From contig NZ_CP035503.1 of NCBI RefSeq assembly GCF_006970865.1, positions 881,001-945,000 on the forward strand: a DNA stretch of 64,000 bases, read 5' to 3'. Each line of letters begins with the position of its first letter. The first letter of the stretch is position 1. This document shows, in pieces, positions 27,839 to 37,196 of the stretch. The translations under genes and the position numbers were made by a program. The stretch comes from Rhodoferax sediminis. GTDB lineage: Bacteria; Pseudomonadota; Gammaproteobacteria; Burkholderiales; Burkholderiaceae_C. The notes beneath the pieces were generated by a model. That model did not search any database. It had not been told where the DNA came from and saw only the letters and a list, made by a program, of their open reading frames with translations.

Positions 27839-28099
27839 GTGGGCTGCCTTCGCGCAAATCTGGTTCCCATGGGCGGTAGCCTCTTTGTGGACTTGAAAAA
27901 ATCGAAGCGTTGCGAAGCAAGCCTCGTCTGTCATCATTCACTTTGCCATCTCAATGTGCGTGACGACTAATTTTTCTCAAAATTATGAGACTTTGGCACC
28001 CTGAAATCAGTTGGGAGCGGATATTCCTGTGAAGTCTCCGGGCCGCCGTCGGCGGGTCAACTTGGGCCTCACTGCGTCGACAAAACGGTATCGATGGTG

Positions 28100-28471
28100 T
28101 TACTGCACCGGCTCAATTTTGGTGACTGTAAACAGGCCCCCGATGCGGTCGACTATGAAACGCACCTTGTCGCCTGGCTTCACGGAATCGAGCATGGCGG
28201 GGTCGGACACGCGGAACACCATCGTCATCCCCGGCATATCCAGATTCGCAATCGACCCGTGCTTGATAGTCAGCTTTTCGGCGTCCTTGTCCACCTTACG
28301 CACCTCACCCTCGGTCGTGGCAACCGCGCCGGGTGCGCCGGCTTGTTCCGCCAACACCGGTGACGTGGAAACCGAAGATTGATGGTGCATGGCGTGGTCA
28401 TCGGACGCGGTCTGCGCGTTCACACCGGTAGAAGCGATGAGCGCAGCAAGAAGAAAATTGATAGGTTTCAT
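28100..28471 (-). CDS. CusF-like periplasmic copper-binding protein
   Basis: 123 residues with signal peptide MKPINFLLAALIASTGVNAQ. The CusF beta-barrel signature is present: EGEVRKVDKDAEKLTIKHGS, then NLDMPGMTMVFRV with the Met/Trp-type Cu(I) ligands (here Met-rich), and VKPGDKVRF. A His/Met-rich stretch (DDHAMHHQ) precedes it. Last gene of the leftward copper operon, 14 bp after the DUF411 gene. Likely a periplasmic Cu(I) chaperone. Confidence 0.88.
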   Translation of the reverse strand: MKPINFLLAALIASTGVNAQTASDDHAMHHQSSVSTSPVLAEQAGAPGAVATTEGEVRKVDKDAEKLTIKHGSIANLDMPGMTMVFRVSDPAMLDSVKPGDKVRFIVDRIGGLFTVTKIEPVQ

Positions 28472-28485
28472 GAGAGTTCCCTGAA

Positions 28486-28932
28486 TTACTTGGGGTACGT
28501 GGCAAAAACGGTATCGTGGCCGTTGCGGTCAACCAACAGGACCTTGTACTGGTCCCGGCGAGCACCCATTTCCATGCCGGGAGAGCCGGCGGGCATTCCC
28601 GGGACCGCCAGGCCGATGGCCTTGGGTCGGCTGGCCAACAACTTCCCGACCTCAGCCGCAGGCACGTGACCTTCGAGGACATAGCCCTCGACCAGAGCGG
28701 TGTGGCAACTTCCGAAACGCTCGGGCATGCCCAGGCGCTTACGGGTCAGCGAGGTGTCGGCGACTTCCGTCACTGTCACCGAGAAACCCTCGGCCTTGAG
28801 GTGGTCGACCCATCCAGCGCAGCAACCGCAATCGGGGGTTTTGTAGACATGGATGTCGACGGCTGCGACGGCCGGCAGGGCCTGCAGCAGGGGGAGCCAG
28901 ACGATGCTATTCAGCAATGCGCGGCGTTTCAC
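28486..28932 (-). CDS. DUF411 metal-binding protein
   Basis: 148 residues with an N-terminal leader (MKRRALLNSIVWLPLLQALPAVAA). The mature part starts VDIHVYKTPDCGCCAGW, the DUF411 CxCC motif in a thioredoxin-like setting, followed by GSCHTALVEGYVLEGHVPA. Family members are periplasmic and occur in copper/silver clusters. ATG overlaps the stop of the upstream cupredoxin gene by 4 bp, so they are co-translated. A role in handling Cu ions is inferred from family context. Confidence 0.88.
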   Translation of the reverse strand: MKRRALLNSIVWLPLLQALPAVAAVDIHVYKTPDCGCCAGWVDHLKAEGFSVTVTEVADTSLTRKRLGMPERFGSCHTALVEGYVLEGHVPAAEVGKLLASRPKAIGLAVPGMPAGSPGMEMGARRDQYKVLLVDRNGHDTVFATYPK

Positions 28933-29423
28933 TTCACCACCACCTGTCCGACCATCCCGGCCTCAAAGTGCCCGGGAACCAGACAGGCGAAGCTGTACTC
29001 GCCCGGTTTCGTGAATTCCCATACGATTTCGCCACTCATGCCTGGCTTGACGTGGGCCATATTGGCGTCCGAGTGCTCCATTTCGGGGAACTTCTTCATC
29101 AGCGCCGCGTGCTCTTTCAGCTCTTCAGGGGTCCCGATGACCATTTCGTGGAGGACCTTGCCGCGATTACTGATGACGAATTTCACTGTCTGACCTAGTT
29201 TGATGGTGATGTCAGACGGCGTAAAGCGCATCGCGTCGCTCATGCTGAGCTTGATGACTCGGTTGACTTTTTTTGGGTCACCGGCGTGGCCGAAGGCGGT
29301 CTCTTCCACTGTTGCCGCGTCATACGCTGTCGTTGGCGCGTGCGCGTTGCCATGCGCAAAAGTAGCAGTCGAGGCGAACGCCAGTGCGAAGGCGACTGCC
29401 TTCAGTGGGTTTTGGGTATTCAT
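28929..29423 (-). CDS. cupredoxin-domain periplasmic protein
   Basis: 164 residues, signal peptide ending TFAHG. The cupredoxin domain spans about 50-164: a type-1 copper site is suggested by His in VLHEMVIG, and by FACLVPGHFEAGMVGQVVV, which holds the Cys-His-Met ligand group. A His/Met pattern GNAHAPTTAYD lies near the leader. Immediately downstream of the multicopper oxidase gene, so it may shuttle electrons or Cu to it. Confidence 0.87.
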   Translation of the reverse strand: MNTQNPLKAVAFALAFASTATFAHGNAHAPTTAYDAATVEETAFGHAGDPKKVNRVIKLSMSDAMRFTPSDITIKLGQTVKFVISNRGKVLHEMVIGTPEELKEHAALMKKFPEMEHSDANMAHVKPGMSGEIVWEFTKPGEYSFACLVPGHFEAGMVGQVVVK

Positions 29424-29458
29424 TGGTTACTTTCTTTAAACAAAACGGAGAATTGGGT

Positions 29459-30829
29459 TCAATGGCCTTCGTGGCCGCCCATGGGCTTGCGGACAATCAG
29501 CGTCGTCTTGTCCGCCGTTGGGCCTGCCGCGCGAGCGGGATTGGGTAGTCCGCCGGTGTACTCATAGGCGAGCGTTTTGGCTGGGTGCTTGTACCAACCC
29601 GGGTCCTTGTAATCGCCTGGTTTCACGTCATCGCGCACCTTGACGACGCTGAACATGCCGCCCATCCCGATGGCCCCGAAAGGTCCCTGGCCAGTCATCA
29701 TGGGCAGCGTGTTGTCAGGCAAGGGCATCTCCATCTCGCCCATGTCGGCCATGCCGCGCTCGCCCATCACCATATAGTCGGGAATGAGCTTCCTGACTTT
29801 GTCGGCGACGTCCTTTTGGTCGACGCCAATCATGGTCGGAACGTCGTGGCCCATGGCGTTCATCGTGTGGTGCGCCTTGTGGCAGTGGAACGCCCAGTCG
29901 CCCGCCAAGGCATCAAACTCGATGGCGCGCATCCGACCTACGGCAACGTCGGTGGTGACCTCGGGCCAGCGGGCGGTCTTGGGAATCCAGCCACCGTCCG
30001 TTCCGGTCACCTCAAAGTGTGGACCGTGCAGGTGGATGGGGTGGCTGGTCATGGTCAGGTTGCCCATGCGAATGCGCACTCGGTCACCGGTTCTCGCGAC
30101 CAATGGGTCGATACCCGGAAACGCGCGGCTGTTCCAGGTCCAAAGGTTGAAGTCCAGCATCGTGTTGACCTTGGGCGTAGCGCTGCCTGGGTCGACGTCG
30201 TAGGCATTCAACAGAAACACAAAGTCCCGGTCGACCTTCATCTGACGCGGGTCCTTCGGGTGGACGATGAACATGCCCATCATGCCCATCGCCATCTGCG
30301 TCATTTCGTCCGCATGAGGGTGGTACATGAAGGTACCCGAGCGCTGCAGAACGAATTCGTAGACGAAGGTCTTGCCTGGCCTTATCGCGGGCTGCGTGAG
30401 GCCGCTGACGCCATCCATGCCGGACGGCAGCAAGACGCCATGCCAGTGCACGGTGGTCTCTTCCGGTAGTTTGTTGGTCACGAATATCCGAATCCGGTCC
30501 CCTTCCACAACCTCGATGGTCGGGCCAGGACTTTGCCCGTTGTAGCCCCACAGGTTGACCTTCATGCCGGGCGCGATTTCGCGCACGACCGGCTCGGCAA
30601 CCAGATGGAACTCCTTCACGCCGTTCTTCATACGCCAGGGAAGGGTCCAGCCGTTCAGGGTGACGACGGGGTTGTAGGGGCGGCCGGTGGTTGGTATCAA
30701 CGGCGGCTGCATGTCCGGGGACGTTTGGATAACGGCCTCGGGCAGTGAGGCCGCGCCGACGCGGCTGACGGCGGTGGCACCCAACATAGTGGCGCCGGCG
30801 GTTCGAATAAAGTTTCTACGGTTGTTCAT
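29459..30829 (-). CDS. multicopper oxidase (copper-resistance type)
   Basis: 456 residues. Tat-type leader NNRRNFIRTAGATMLG. All copper-site motifs are present: HWHG, HPHADE, HPIHLHG and HCHKAHHTMNAM. A Met-rich loop (MGERGMADMGEMEMPLPDN) lies in the C-terminal third, as in cuprous oxidases. Expected to oxidise Cu(I) to the less toxic Cu(II) in the periplasm. Middle of the TolC, oxidase, cupredoxin, DUF411, CusF operon. Confidence 0.92.
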   Translation of the reverse strand: MNNRRNFIRTAGATMLGATAVSRVGAASLPEAVIQTSPDMQPPLIPTTGRPYNPVVTLNGWTLPWRMKNGVKEFHLVAEPVVREIAPGMKVNLWGYNGQSPGPTIEVVEGDRIRIFVTNKLPEETTVHWHGVLLPSGMDGVSGLTQPAIRPGKTFVYEFVLQRSGTFMYHPHADEMTQMAMGMMGMFIVHPKDPRQMKVDRDFVFLLNAYDVDPGSATPKVNTMLDFNLWTWNSRAFPGIDPLVARTGDRVRIRMGNLTMTSHPIHLHGPHFEVTGTDGGWIPKTARWPEVTTDVAVGRMRAIEFDALAGDWAFHCHKAHHTMNAMGHDVPTMIGVDQKDVADKVRKLIPDYMVMGERGMADMGEMEMPLPDNTLPMMTGQGPFGAIGMGGMFSVVKVRDDVKPGDYKDPGWYKHPAKTLAYEYTGGLPNPARAAGPTADKTTLIVRKPMGGHEGH

Positions 30830-30842
30830 GATGAGTGTTTCT

Positions 30843-32303
30843 TCAATGAGCTCCGCCAGCCGCCAGCGCAGCTTTGGCGGAAGGGCGTTCGGTGGCGCTG
30901 GCGTCCGGTGAGCGGCCCGTCAGGGCCGTCTGCAGGTTGGTGTCGGTCACCCAAAAGTCGCGTAGGGCCTCGACATACCCGGTGATGCTGCTGACTTGCT
31001 CGCGGGAGTCCGCCAGCAGCTCAAAGACGCTGATGAGCATGCCGTTGTAGCGAAGCAAGTTCTCCTCCGAGATGCGTTTCCTGAGGGGCACCACCTCATC
31101 ACGGTAGTGCTGCGCCAGGTCGAATGCAGTCCGATACGCCGAGTAGGACTCGCGCACCTCGGATTGAGCATTGATGGCCACCTGTGCCGTGCGATTGACG
31201 GCCTGCATATAGGTCGCTTCAGCGCGCAGCAACCGCGCCACGCCAAAGTCGAACAGGGGCAGCTCCAGCTCAATCAGGTAGCCGTTGCTGCGCGCCTCAC
31301 CCGTTTGGCTCCTGTTGGCGTAACCGAAGTTCAGAACGTTGACAACGCGGGTGGCCTTCGTGAGTCCCAGTGACTTCGCCACGGCGTCCGCGGATCGTTT
31401 GGCCATCAAGACGTCCAGGCGTTTATCCATTGCCGTCTGCTCGGCGTCCTTCGGCTCGACCGCGGACTTCGGCAGCTCCGGCAGCCGCTCGGGCAGCTTG
31501 AAGTTCAATTGGTCGCTCCCGAGGCCTAAAAGCCGCGTCAACCGTTCACGCTCGGCCACAGCCTGGTGCTGGGCGCGAGCCAGTTGGGCTGTCGCGTCGG
31601 CATAAAACGCCTGTTCGCGCATTTGTGTCAGTTTGGAGAAGTTGCCTGTGTGGGCCATCCGGCGAGCCAGTTCACTCGAAGCCTGCGCAGCTTCCTTGAC
31701 CTGACCGAAGTACTTGACCAGTTCTTGGGCCGCGACGGCGCTGAAGTAGGCGCGCCGCGTGTCAGCGGCGACACCGACCGCTTCAAAGGCCGCCTGCAGC
31801 TGGGCCTGCTCGAAGCGAGCCTGCTCGACTTGCTTGGCCAGCGGCATAGTCAAAAGGCCGAGCACATCGAATAGGATGCTGCGGTCAATTTCCACCGCGC
31901 CATTCCCGCTCAGCCGCCCGAAAGTGAACGAGGGGTTGCGAAGCCGCCCCGCTCGAACGAGGTCAGACTCGGCGATGCCGAGCTCCGAAAAGCTCGCCTG
32001 CAAGCCTTTGTTGTTAAGGAATGCGAGTTCGACTGCGCTGTCTGCCGTGAGTGGCTGCTGGAGCAACTCGTCCACGCGCGCCTTGGCGGAGTCGGCTTGT
32101 GCGTCGGGGCGTTGCCATGTAGCGGTTTGGCCGGTGCGCTCCTTCGTGAGCTGCTGCACGGTACCGAAGCCACCGTCCGGAGACACCGTCGCGCAGCCGG
32201 CGAGGAATAATGCAGCCCCCGCAGCAGCAAGGCGCTTCAGTGGCCGCATCGAGTGCGGCGCACGCATTTCGGCACGCGTTGCCATTATTCGTGTTTTCAT
32301 CAT
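30843..32303 (-). CDS. TolC family outer-membrane efflux protein
   Basis: 486 residues. Leader with lipobox FLAGC near residue 37 and two OEP-type helical repeats (AELAFLNNKGLQASFSELGIAES; SEVRESYSAYRTAFDLAQHY). Most such proteins pair with RND or MFP partners, but none is encoded here; the only pump in view is the divergent P-type ATPase. First gene of the leftward copper operon, ending 13 bp before the oxidase gene. Several ATGs at the start; the one at 32303 (MMKTRIM) gives a basic extension, and later starts (MRAPHS) are possible. Confidence 0.85.
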   Translation of the reverse strand: MMKTRIMATRAEMRAPHSMRPLKRLAAAGAALFLAGCATVSPDGGFGTVQQLTKERTGQTATWQRPDAQADSAKARVDELLQQPLTADSAVELAFLNNKGLQASFSELGIAESDLVRAGRLRNPSFTFGRLSGNGAVEIDRSILFDVLGLLTMPLAKQVEQARFEQAQLQAAFEAVGVAADTRRAYFSAVAAQELVKYFGQVKEAAQASSELARRMAHTGNFSKLTQMREQAFYADATAQLARAQHQAVAERERLTRLLGLGSDQLNFKLPERLPELPKSAVEPKDAEQTAMDKRLDVLMAKRSADAVAKSLGLTKATRVVNVLNFGYANRSQTGEARSNGYLIELELPLFDFGVARLLRAEATYMQAVNRTAQVAINAQSEVRESYSAYRTAFDLAQHYRDEVVPLRKRISEENLLRYNGMLISVFELLADSREQVSSITGYVEALRDFWVTDTNLQTALTGRSPDASATERPSAKAALAAGGAH

Positions 32304-32410
32304 GATTCAAACCATCTGGGGGGTGACGCAGGACAAGGCCCACGTCAGCGGGTACCCGTGCGACGGGCGCACGAGTGCTGTCAAGCCTCGCGCAGGAGGC
32401 GTGGGTCAGG

Positions 32411-32812
32411 TCAGATGGTTCGCGGGGGGCGCTCGAGGCCGTCCGGGACAAAGCTCGGTGCGGCAGCGGCAAAGACGGGAATGGGAGTTGACGCCAAATC
32501 GAGAGGTGCAGGCACTGTCAGAACCTGATTCACCATGGCTGCGACCGAGCAGCAAAAGACAACGCAGAGATTGCAGGAATCCGCACCACCAAGTGATTTA
32601 CCATGTGACATAGGGGTGCCATCATCGATAGCGTCTTGGGCCGGCTGAACGCCATCGTGCGCAACAGCGTGGCCGTGAGCCGGCTGATGGCTGTGTGACG
32701 CCGTGGTCGCATACGCATCGGGCGCTTCGCACAGCATGCCAGCGGCCAACGCGCCCCGGATGGGGAGCAGTATGGCAAGCAATATCAGGAGCCAGATGCG
32801 GAGTCTTTTCAC
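32411..32812 (-). CDS. small exported His/Cys protein, DUF2946-like
   Basis: 133 residues with signal peptide MKRLRIWLLILLAILLPIRGALA. The mature chain is His-rich (SHSHQPAHGHAVAHD) and has a CNLCVVFCC cluster, resembling the DUF2946 metal-associated proteins. It begins 100 bp from a CueR-like palindrome located between it and the divergent P-type ATPase, so both could be induced by Cu(I). Function unknown. Confidence 0.65.
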   Translation of the reverse strand: MKRLRIWLLILLAILLPIRGALAAGMLCEAPDAYATTASHSHQPAHGHAVAHDGVQPAQDAIDDGTPMSHGKSLGGADSCNLCVVFCCSVAAMVNQVLTVPAPLDLASTPIPVFAAAAPSFVPDGLERPPRTI

Positions 32813-32912
32813 GATTTTGATGCTATCACAGGCTTTGTTTTCGTAGCTACTTCGAGGGCGTTGAAGGCCAGGCTGCGTGTAGAGAAGGAGTTTAAATTTC
32901 CTGTGCGGATGA

Positions 32913-32947
32913 AGTATTGACCTTCCCCCCGGGGGAAGGTCAATACT
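32913..32947. promoter_or_regulatory. CueR/MerR-family operator-promoter
   Basis: A perfect 17-1-17 inverted repeat with core ACCTTCCCC/GGGGAAGGT. A -35 TTGACC at 32916-32921 and a -10-like AATACT at 32942-32947 lie at a 20-bp spacing, the overlong arrangement that MerR-type activators correct by twisting DNA. It drives the P-type ATPase 25 bp downstream, possibly also the divergent gene. No cueR-like gene is in the window. Confidence 0.85.
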
Positions 32948-32971
32948 CTATGTGCAACGAAGGAGAAGAAC

Positions 32972-35239
32972 ATGCCAGACCCCGCAACTCCCATGGCCGC
33001 CGAGCCGCCGGCAGACCCGCACGCTCATCATGGCCACGTGGCGCATGACCATTCTGCCCACGCCCATCATGACGTGCATGCCGATATGGCGAGCTTGAAA
33101 CCCGCTCCGGTCGGCGCAGCCAAGGTCGAGTACACGTGCCCGATGCACCCCCAGGTGCGCCAGATGGGGCCCGGCCATTGTCCCATCTGCGGCATGGCCT
33201 TGGAGCCGGTTGTCGCGACGGCACAGACTGGCGACAGCCCTGAATTGCGCGACATGACCCGCCGATTCTGGGTCGGCCTGGCGCTGACGCTGCCGGTATT
33301 CGCGTTGGAGATGGGTAGCCATCTCGTGAACCTGCACCATTCAATCGGGCAGCAGACATCCAATTGGGTGCAGCTTGTGTTTGCCACGCCTGTCGTCCTG
33401 TGGGCGGGCTGGCCCTTCTTCGTGCGGGCTTGGGCGTCCCTGAAAAATCGCAGCCTGAACATGTTCACGCTCATTGCTCTGGGAACCGGAGTGGCCTGGG
33501 TGTACAGCATGATTGGGACGCTGGAGCCACATTTTTTTCCGGCGGCCTTCCAGACTGAGGACGGTGCCGTACCTATTTACTTCGAGGCCGCCGCTGTTAT
33601 CACCGTGCTCGTCCTGTTGGGACAAGTACTGGAACTTCGGGCCAGGGAGAAAACTTCGGGCGCCATCCGCGCGCTGTTGGACCTGGCGCCAAAGCATGCC
33701 ATGCGGGTCAAGCCTGACGGCAGCGACGAGCATGTGCCCCTGGATGCGGTGCAGGTGGGCGACCTGCTGCGCGTGCGCCCCGGCGAGCAAGTACCGGTCG
33801 ATGGCGCGGTCGTTGAAGGCAAGGGCAGCGTCGATGAGTCCATGGTGACCGGCGAACCGATGCCGGTTGTCAAAGCGCCTGGCTCAAAAGTCACGGCTGG
33901 GACGCTGAACCAGACCGGCGGCCTGGTCATGCGCGCGGAAAAGGTCGGCGCCGACACGCTGCTGGCCCAGATTGTTCATATGGTGGCCTCGGCGCAGCGC
34001 AGCCGCGCTCCCATCCAGCGCCTGGCCGACCAGGTGGCCAGCTGGTTTGTACCGCTCATCATCGGGATTGCCGTGCTGACCTTTGTGGCCTGGTTGATAT
34101 GGGGACCGAGCCCGGCCTTCACCTACGCGCTCATTTCGGCGGTGTCGGTTCTCATCATTGCCTGCCCGTGCGCCCTGGGTCTTGCCACACCCATGTCCAT
34201 CATGGTCGGGGTCGGGCGCGGTGCCCAGGTGGGCGTGCTGGTCCGGGACGCCGAAGCCTTGGAGCGCATGGAGAAGGTTGACACCGTGGTGCTGGATAAG
34301 ACGGGGACACTGACCGAGGGCCGGCCACGAGTGACGCACATCGAGCCGGCGCCCGGGTTCGAGCGCGACACGGTGCTCCAGCACTTGGCCAGTGTGGAGC
34401 GCGCCAGCGAGCATCCGCTGGCCGCTGCCATCGTCGCCGCTGCCCTGGAGCGCAAGTTGACACTGTCCCCGGTCACGGACTTCGGCTCGCCGGCCGGCAA
34501 GGGCGTGGTGGGCGTGGTCGAGGGGGTGCAGGTTGTCTGCGGCAGACCCAGGTTCCTTGCAGAACAGGGCATTGATGTGGGGAGCCTCGCGGCCGCGGCA
34601 GAAGCGGTCCGGGCCCAGGCCGCCACGGTCATCTTCGTCGGCCTTGGCGGCCAGCTCGCTGGATTCGTCGGCATCGCCGACCCCATCAAGGAAAGTACGC
34701 CCCAGGCCATCAAGGCACTGCGCGCCGACGGTATTCGGGTCGTGGTGCTCACAGGCGACGGCCAGACGACGGCACAAGCAGTGGCGAAGGCGTTGGGCAT
34801 TGACGAAGTCATCGCTGACGTGCTTCCGCAAGACAAGAGCCTGGTCGTGCAGCGGCTGAAGTCCGAGGGGCGCATTGTGGCCATGGCGGGCGACGGCGTG
34901 AACGACGCGCCCGCGCTCGCGGCCGCCGACGTGGGCATTGCCATGGGAACGGGCACCGATGTGGCGATGGAGAGTTCCGGGGTGACCCTGCTCAAGGGTG
35001 ACTTGCTGGGCATCGTGCGCGCCAGGCGGGTGTCGCAAGCAACGATGCGCAATATCCGGCAGAACCTGTTCTTTGCCTTTGTTTACAACGCCGCCGGCGT
35101 TCCTTTGGCCGCGGGTGTGCTGTACCCGTTCTTCGGCATCTTGCTGTCGCCGGTGGTGGCCGCCGCGGCCATGGCGCTGTCCTCGGTCAGCGTCATTAGC
35201 AACTCGCTGCGATTGCGGGGCGTGCGCATTGATGAGTAG
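32972..35239 (+). CDS. copper-translocating P1B-type ATPase
   Basis: 755 residues. N-terminus is His-rich ([18 protein letters not shown]), followed by a heavy-metal-binding domain [22 protein letters not shown] instead of a classic GMTCxxC domain. Eight membrane helices; metal site CPC at 398-400 ([13 protein letters not shown]); phosphorylated Asp442 in [14 protein letters not shown] motif; hinge [28 protein letters not shown]. Moves Cu(I) (possibly Ag) across the inner membrane. Transcribed from the CueR-like promoter at 32913. GGAG precedes the ATG. Confidence 0.93.
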   Translation: MPDPATPMAAEPPADPHAHHGHVAHDHSAHAHHDVHADMASLKPAPVGAAKVEYTCPMHPQVRQMGPGHCPICGMALEPVVATAQTGDSPELRDMTRRFWVGLALTLPVFALEMGSHLVNLHHSIGQQTSNWVQLVFATPVVLWAGWPFFVRAWASLKNRSLNMFTLIALGTGVAWVYSMIGTLEPHFFPAAFQTEDGAVPIYFEAAAVITVLVLLGQVLELRAREKTSGAIRALLDLAPKHAMRVKPDGSDEHVPLDAVQVGDLLRVRPGEQVPVDGAVVEGKGSVDESMVTGEPMPVVKAPGSKVTAGTLNQTGGLVMRAEKVGADTLLAQIVHMVASAQRSRAPIQRLADQVASWFVPLIIGIAVLTFVAWLIWGPSPAFTYALISAVSVLIIACPCALGLATPMSIMVGVGRGAQVGVLVRDAEALERMEKVDTVVLDKTGTLTEGRPRVTHIEPAPGFERDTVLQHLASVERASEHPLAAAIVAAALERKLTLSPVTDFGSPAGKGVVGVVEGVQVVCGRPRFLAEQGIDVGSLAAAAEAVRAQAATVIFVGLGGQLAGFVGIADPIKESTPQAIKALRADGIRVVVLTGDGQTTAQAVAKALGIDEVIADVLPQDKSLVVQRLKSEGRIVAMAGDGVNDAPALAAADVGIAMGTGTDVAMESSGVTLLKGDLLGIVRARRVSQATMRNIRQNLFFAFVYNAAGVPLAAGVLYPFFGILLSPVVAAAAMALSSVSVISNSLRLRGVRIDE

Positions 35240-35397
35240 CGCTCGGACGGTCCAGTTTTAGAGGAGATGAAGGCCCCTCGCGACTGTCAACAATTATTCG
35301 CATGGTGTCGGCCACGATTTGCGCAGCCTGGACCATCAATTGAGCGGCTGGAAAGTCTTCGCCATTGGAGTTCAGTGGATGCAAACGCGAACGACTC

Positions 35398-35808
35398 CTA
35401 GCGTACCAAAAGCGCCCACACCCAATAAGCTGCGATAGCCAGCTGCACGACAAATGCGGAGAACCGGACATTCACCGCGGGCACGCTGAGCGACAGCAGA
35501 TGGGCGCTCGATTGGATAAGACGGGCCACCAAAAACCAGGGCGCGAGACTGTCCGTGACACTGGTTCTGTCTGTGGCGATGGCGATGAGCAGGAGGCCGC
35601 CGAACAAGGGAAGACCTTCGATGCAATTCGCGTGCGCTCTGGAAAGCCGCTGCATGAACGGCGAGAGATTGGCGTTGTCCGGCGTGAACGCGTTCGACAG
35701 GGCGACCTCCTTCACCACCAGTCGCGTGCGAAGCGCCTCCATGAGGATGAGCAGCAACAACGACCAGCCAATGAACGCGGTCAACACCGAAGCAGAGATG
35801 GTAGTCAC
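35398..35808 (-). CDS. MAPEG family membrane protein
   Basis: 136 residues, four predicted membrane helices. The family pattern RAHANCIEGLPLFGG (R-A-x-x-N-x-x-E) is present after helix 1. MAPEG proteins include glutathione transferases, but bacterial members of this size are mostly uncharacterised. Isolated, convergent to the ATPase gene. Confidence 0.8.
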   Translation of the reverse strand: MTTISASVLTAFIGWSLLLLILMEALRTRLVVKEVALSNAFTPDNANLSPFMQRLSRAHANCIEGLPLFGGLLLIAIATDRTSVTDSLAPWFLVARLIQSSAHLLSLSVPAVNVRFSAFVVQLAIAAYWVWALLVR

Positions 35809-35977
35809 GGTTTAGCCTCCCCCAAGGTTGCACTACAAAGTTCCCAGCGTATCCAAGGCTCGCCTAAGCGTCAATGTGACTCGCGTGAGGACTAACGTTA
35901 CCTCGAGCTCTTTTGCCAGCAGGTGAATTCCGGCACGAAATGAGTTGATGTGCTGTCGTGAACGTCTGCCGTTGTCG

Positions 35978-37029
35978 TCAATGCTCATGGCGATGATGCG
36001 CATCCGGGTAATGCTCGTGGCTGTGCGCCATCGGCTCATGGCGGTGCGCATGGCGATGAGGCTCACTGGCATCAACGCCCTTGTCATGCGCATGCTGATG
36101 GTGTTCGTCGTGAACATGCTCGTGGTCGTGTTCCATCGCTTCGTGCGCATGAAAATGCTGGTGGCGCTCCGTCAGGTGGAGCCAGACCCCAACGCTCATC
36201 GCCATGCCGGCGACGACCAGCTTCACCGTGAGTGGCTCGCCGAGAAGTGGCAACGCCAAGGCAGCGCCAAAAAAGGGGGCCACTGAAAAATATGCACCGG
36301 TGCGCGCAGTACCCAAATGCCGCAGGCCTACGACAAACAGGGCCAGACTCACCCCGTAGGCTAAAAAACCGACCACGGCGGCCCCGACAACATAGGGCAA
36401 GGGCGGCACCGGGCACCGATGGAAAAAGCCAACGCAAGATTGACGCTGCCTGCGACCAGGCCCTTGATGCAGGCTATCCAGGTGGCGTCGTTCAAAGACA
36501 CGCGCCGGGTCAGGTTGTTGTCGAGACTCCAAGCCAGGCACGCGCCGAGTATGGCAACGGCCGGCATGGCGCTCGTCAAGTCTGCCCTGTCGGGCCAACT
36601 CAACACGACTGCCCCGAGCACGATGGCCAGCATGCCCAGGGCAATGCGCCGGTCTACGTTCTCCTTAAATGCTATCCAGGCAATGAGCGCCGTAAAGACG
36701 CTTTCCGCGTTCAACAGCAGCGACGCCGCCGAGGCCGGCATGTGTGTCAGGCCGTACATCAATAACACGGGGCCGACCACCCCGCCCGCCACAATCGCGC
36801 CAGCCAACCAAGGCCACTCGTTCGCCGGCATGGTCACTGGCGCGACGTTCCGAACCCAGCGGTAAATCCACAGACCCAAGCCGGACCCGAGATAGAACAA
36901 GCTGGCCAGCATCCACGGATTGACGCTTCCCATCAGTAATTTGGCCAGCGGTGTTCCTGCACCAAACAAGATGGCTGCACCCAGCGCCGCAAGGACGCCC
37001 GGGTGGCCCAGAGCGGGAAAACGTTTCAT
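35978..37029 (-). pseudogene. DMT/EamA family transporter with His-rich tail, frameshifted
   Basis: Start MKRFPALGHPGVLAALG at 37029. The first frame covers seven helices (FGAGTPLAKLLMGSVNPW, ESVFTALIAWIAFKENVDR) until about 36412, where it would leave homology; the second frame continues with PLPYVVGAAVVGFLAYG and the last helices to a stop at 35978. One extra base in the GCCCGG at 36409-36413 would join them. The C-terminal 60 residues are exceptionally His-rich (HDHEHVHDEHHQHAHDKG), unusual for EamA proteins and suggesting metal transport. Either a real mutation or a sequencing slip. Confidence 0.75.
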
Positions 37030-37152
37030 TTGGATATTGTCGCGCTCGGGCACGACTGTGGGGGGGTGGGGCAGCGGCCGGCCCGGCACTGGCCAGCAGG
37101 TAACCACCGAGACCGCTCAATCGCTCCAAACTCTCTTGCGATGAGTTATTTT

Positions 37153-37196
37153 TTGAATTACTATAAACTTTATAACATTATCGTTATCTGTATAAC
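37153..37196 (+). promoter_or_regulatory. chrB promoter with candidate ChrB operator
   Basis: TTGAAT (37153-37158), 17 bp, CATTAT (37176-37181) is a plausible promoter. An inverted repeat ATAAC-N6-GTTAT (37172-37187) overlaps the -10, and another TATAAC abuts the ATG at 37197. There is no Shine-Dalgarno sequence, so chrB mRNA may be almost leaderless. Autoregulation by ChrB is known in other chr operons; here it is inference. Confidence 0.5.
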
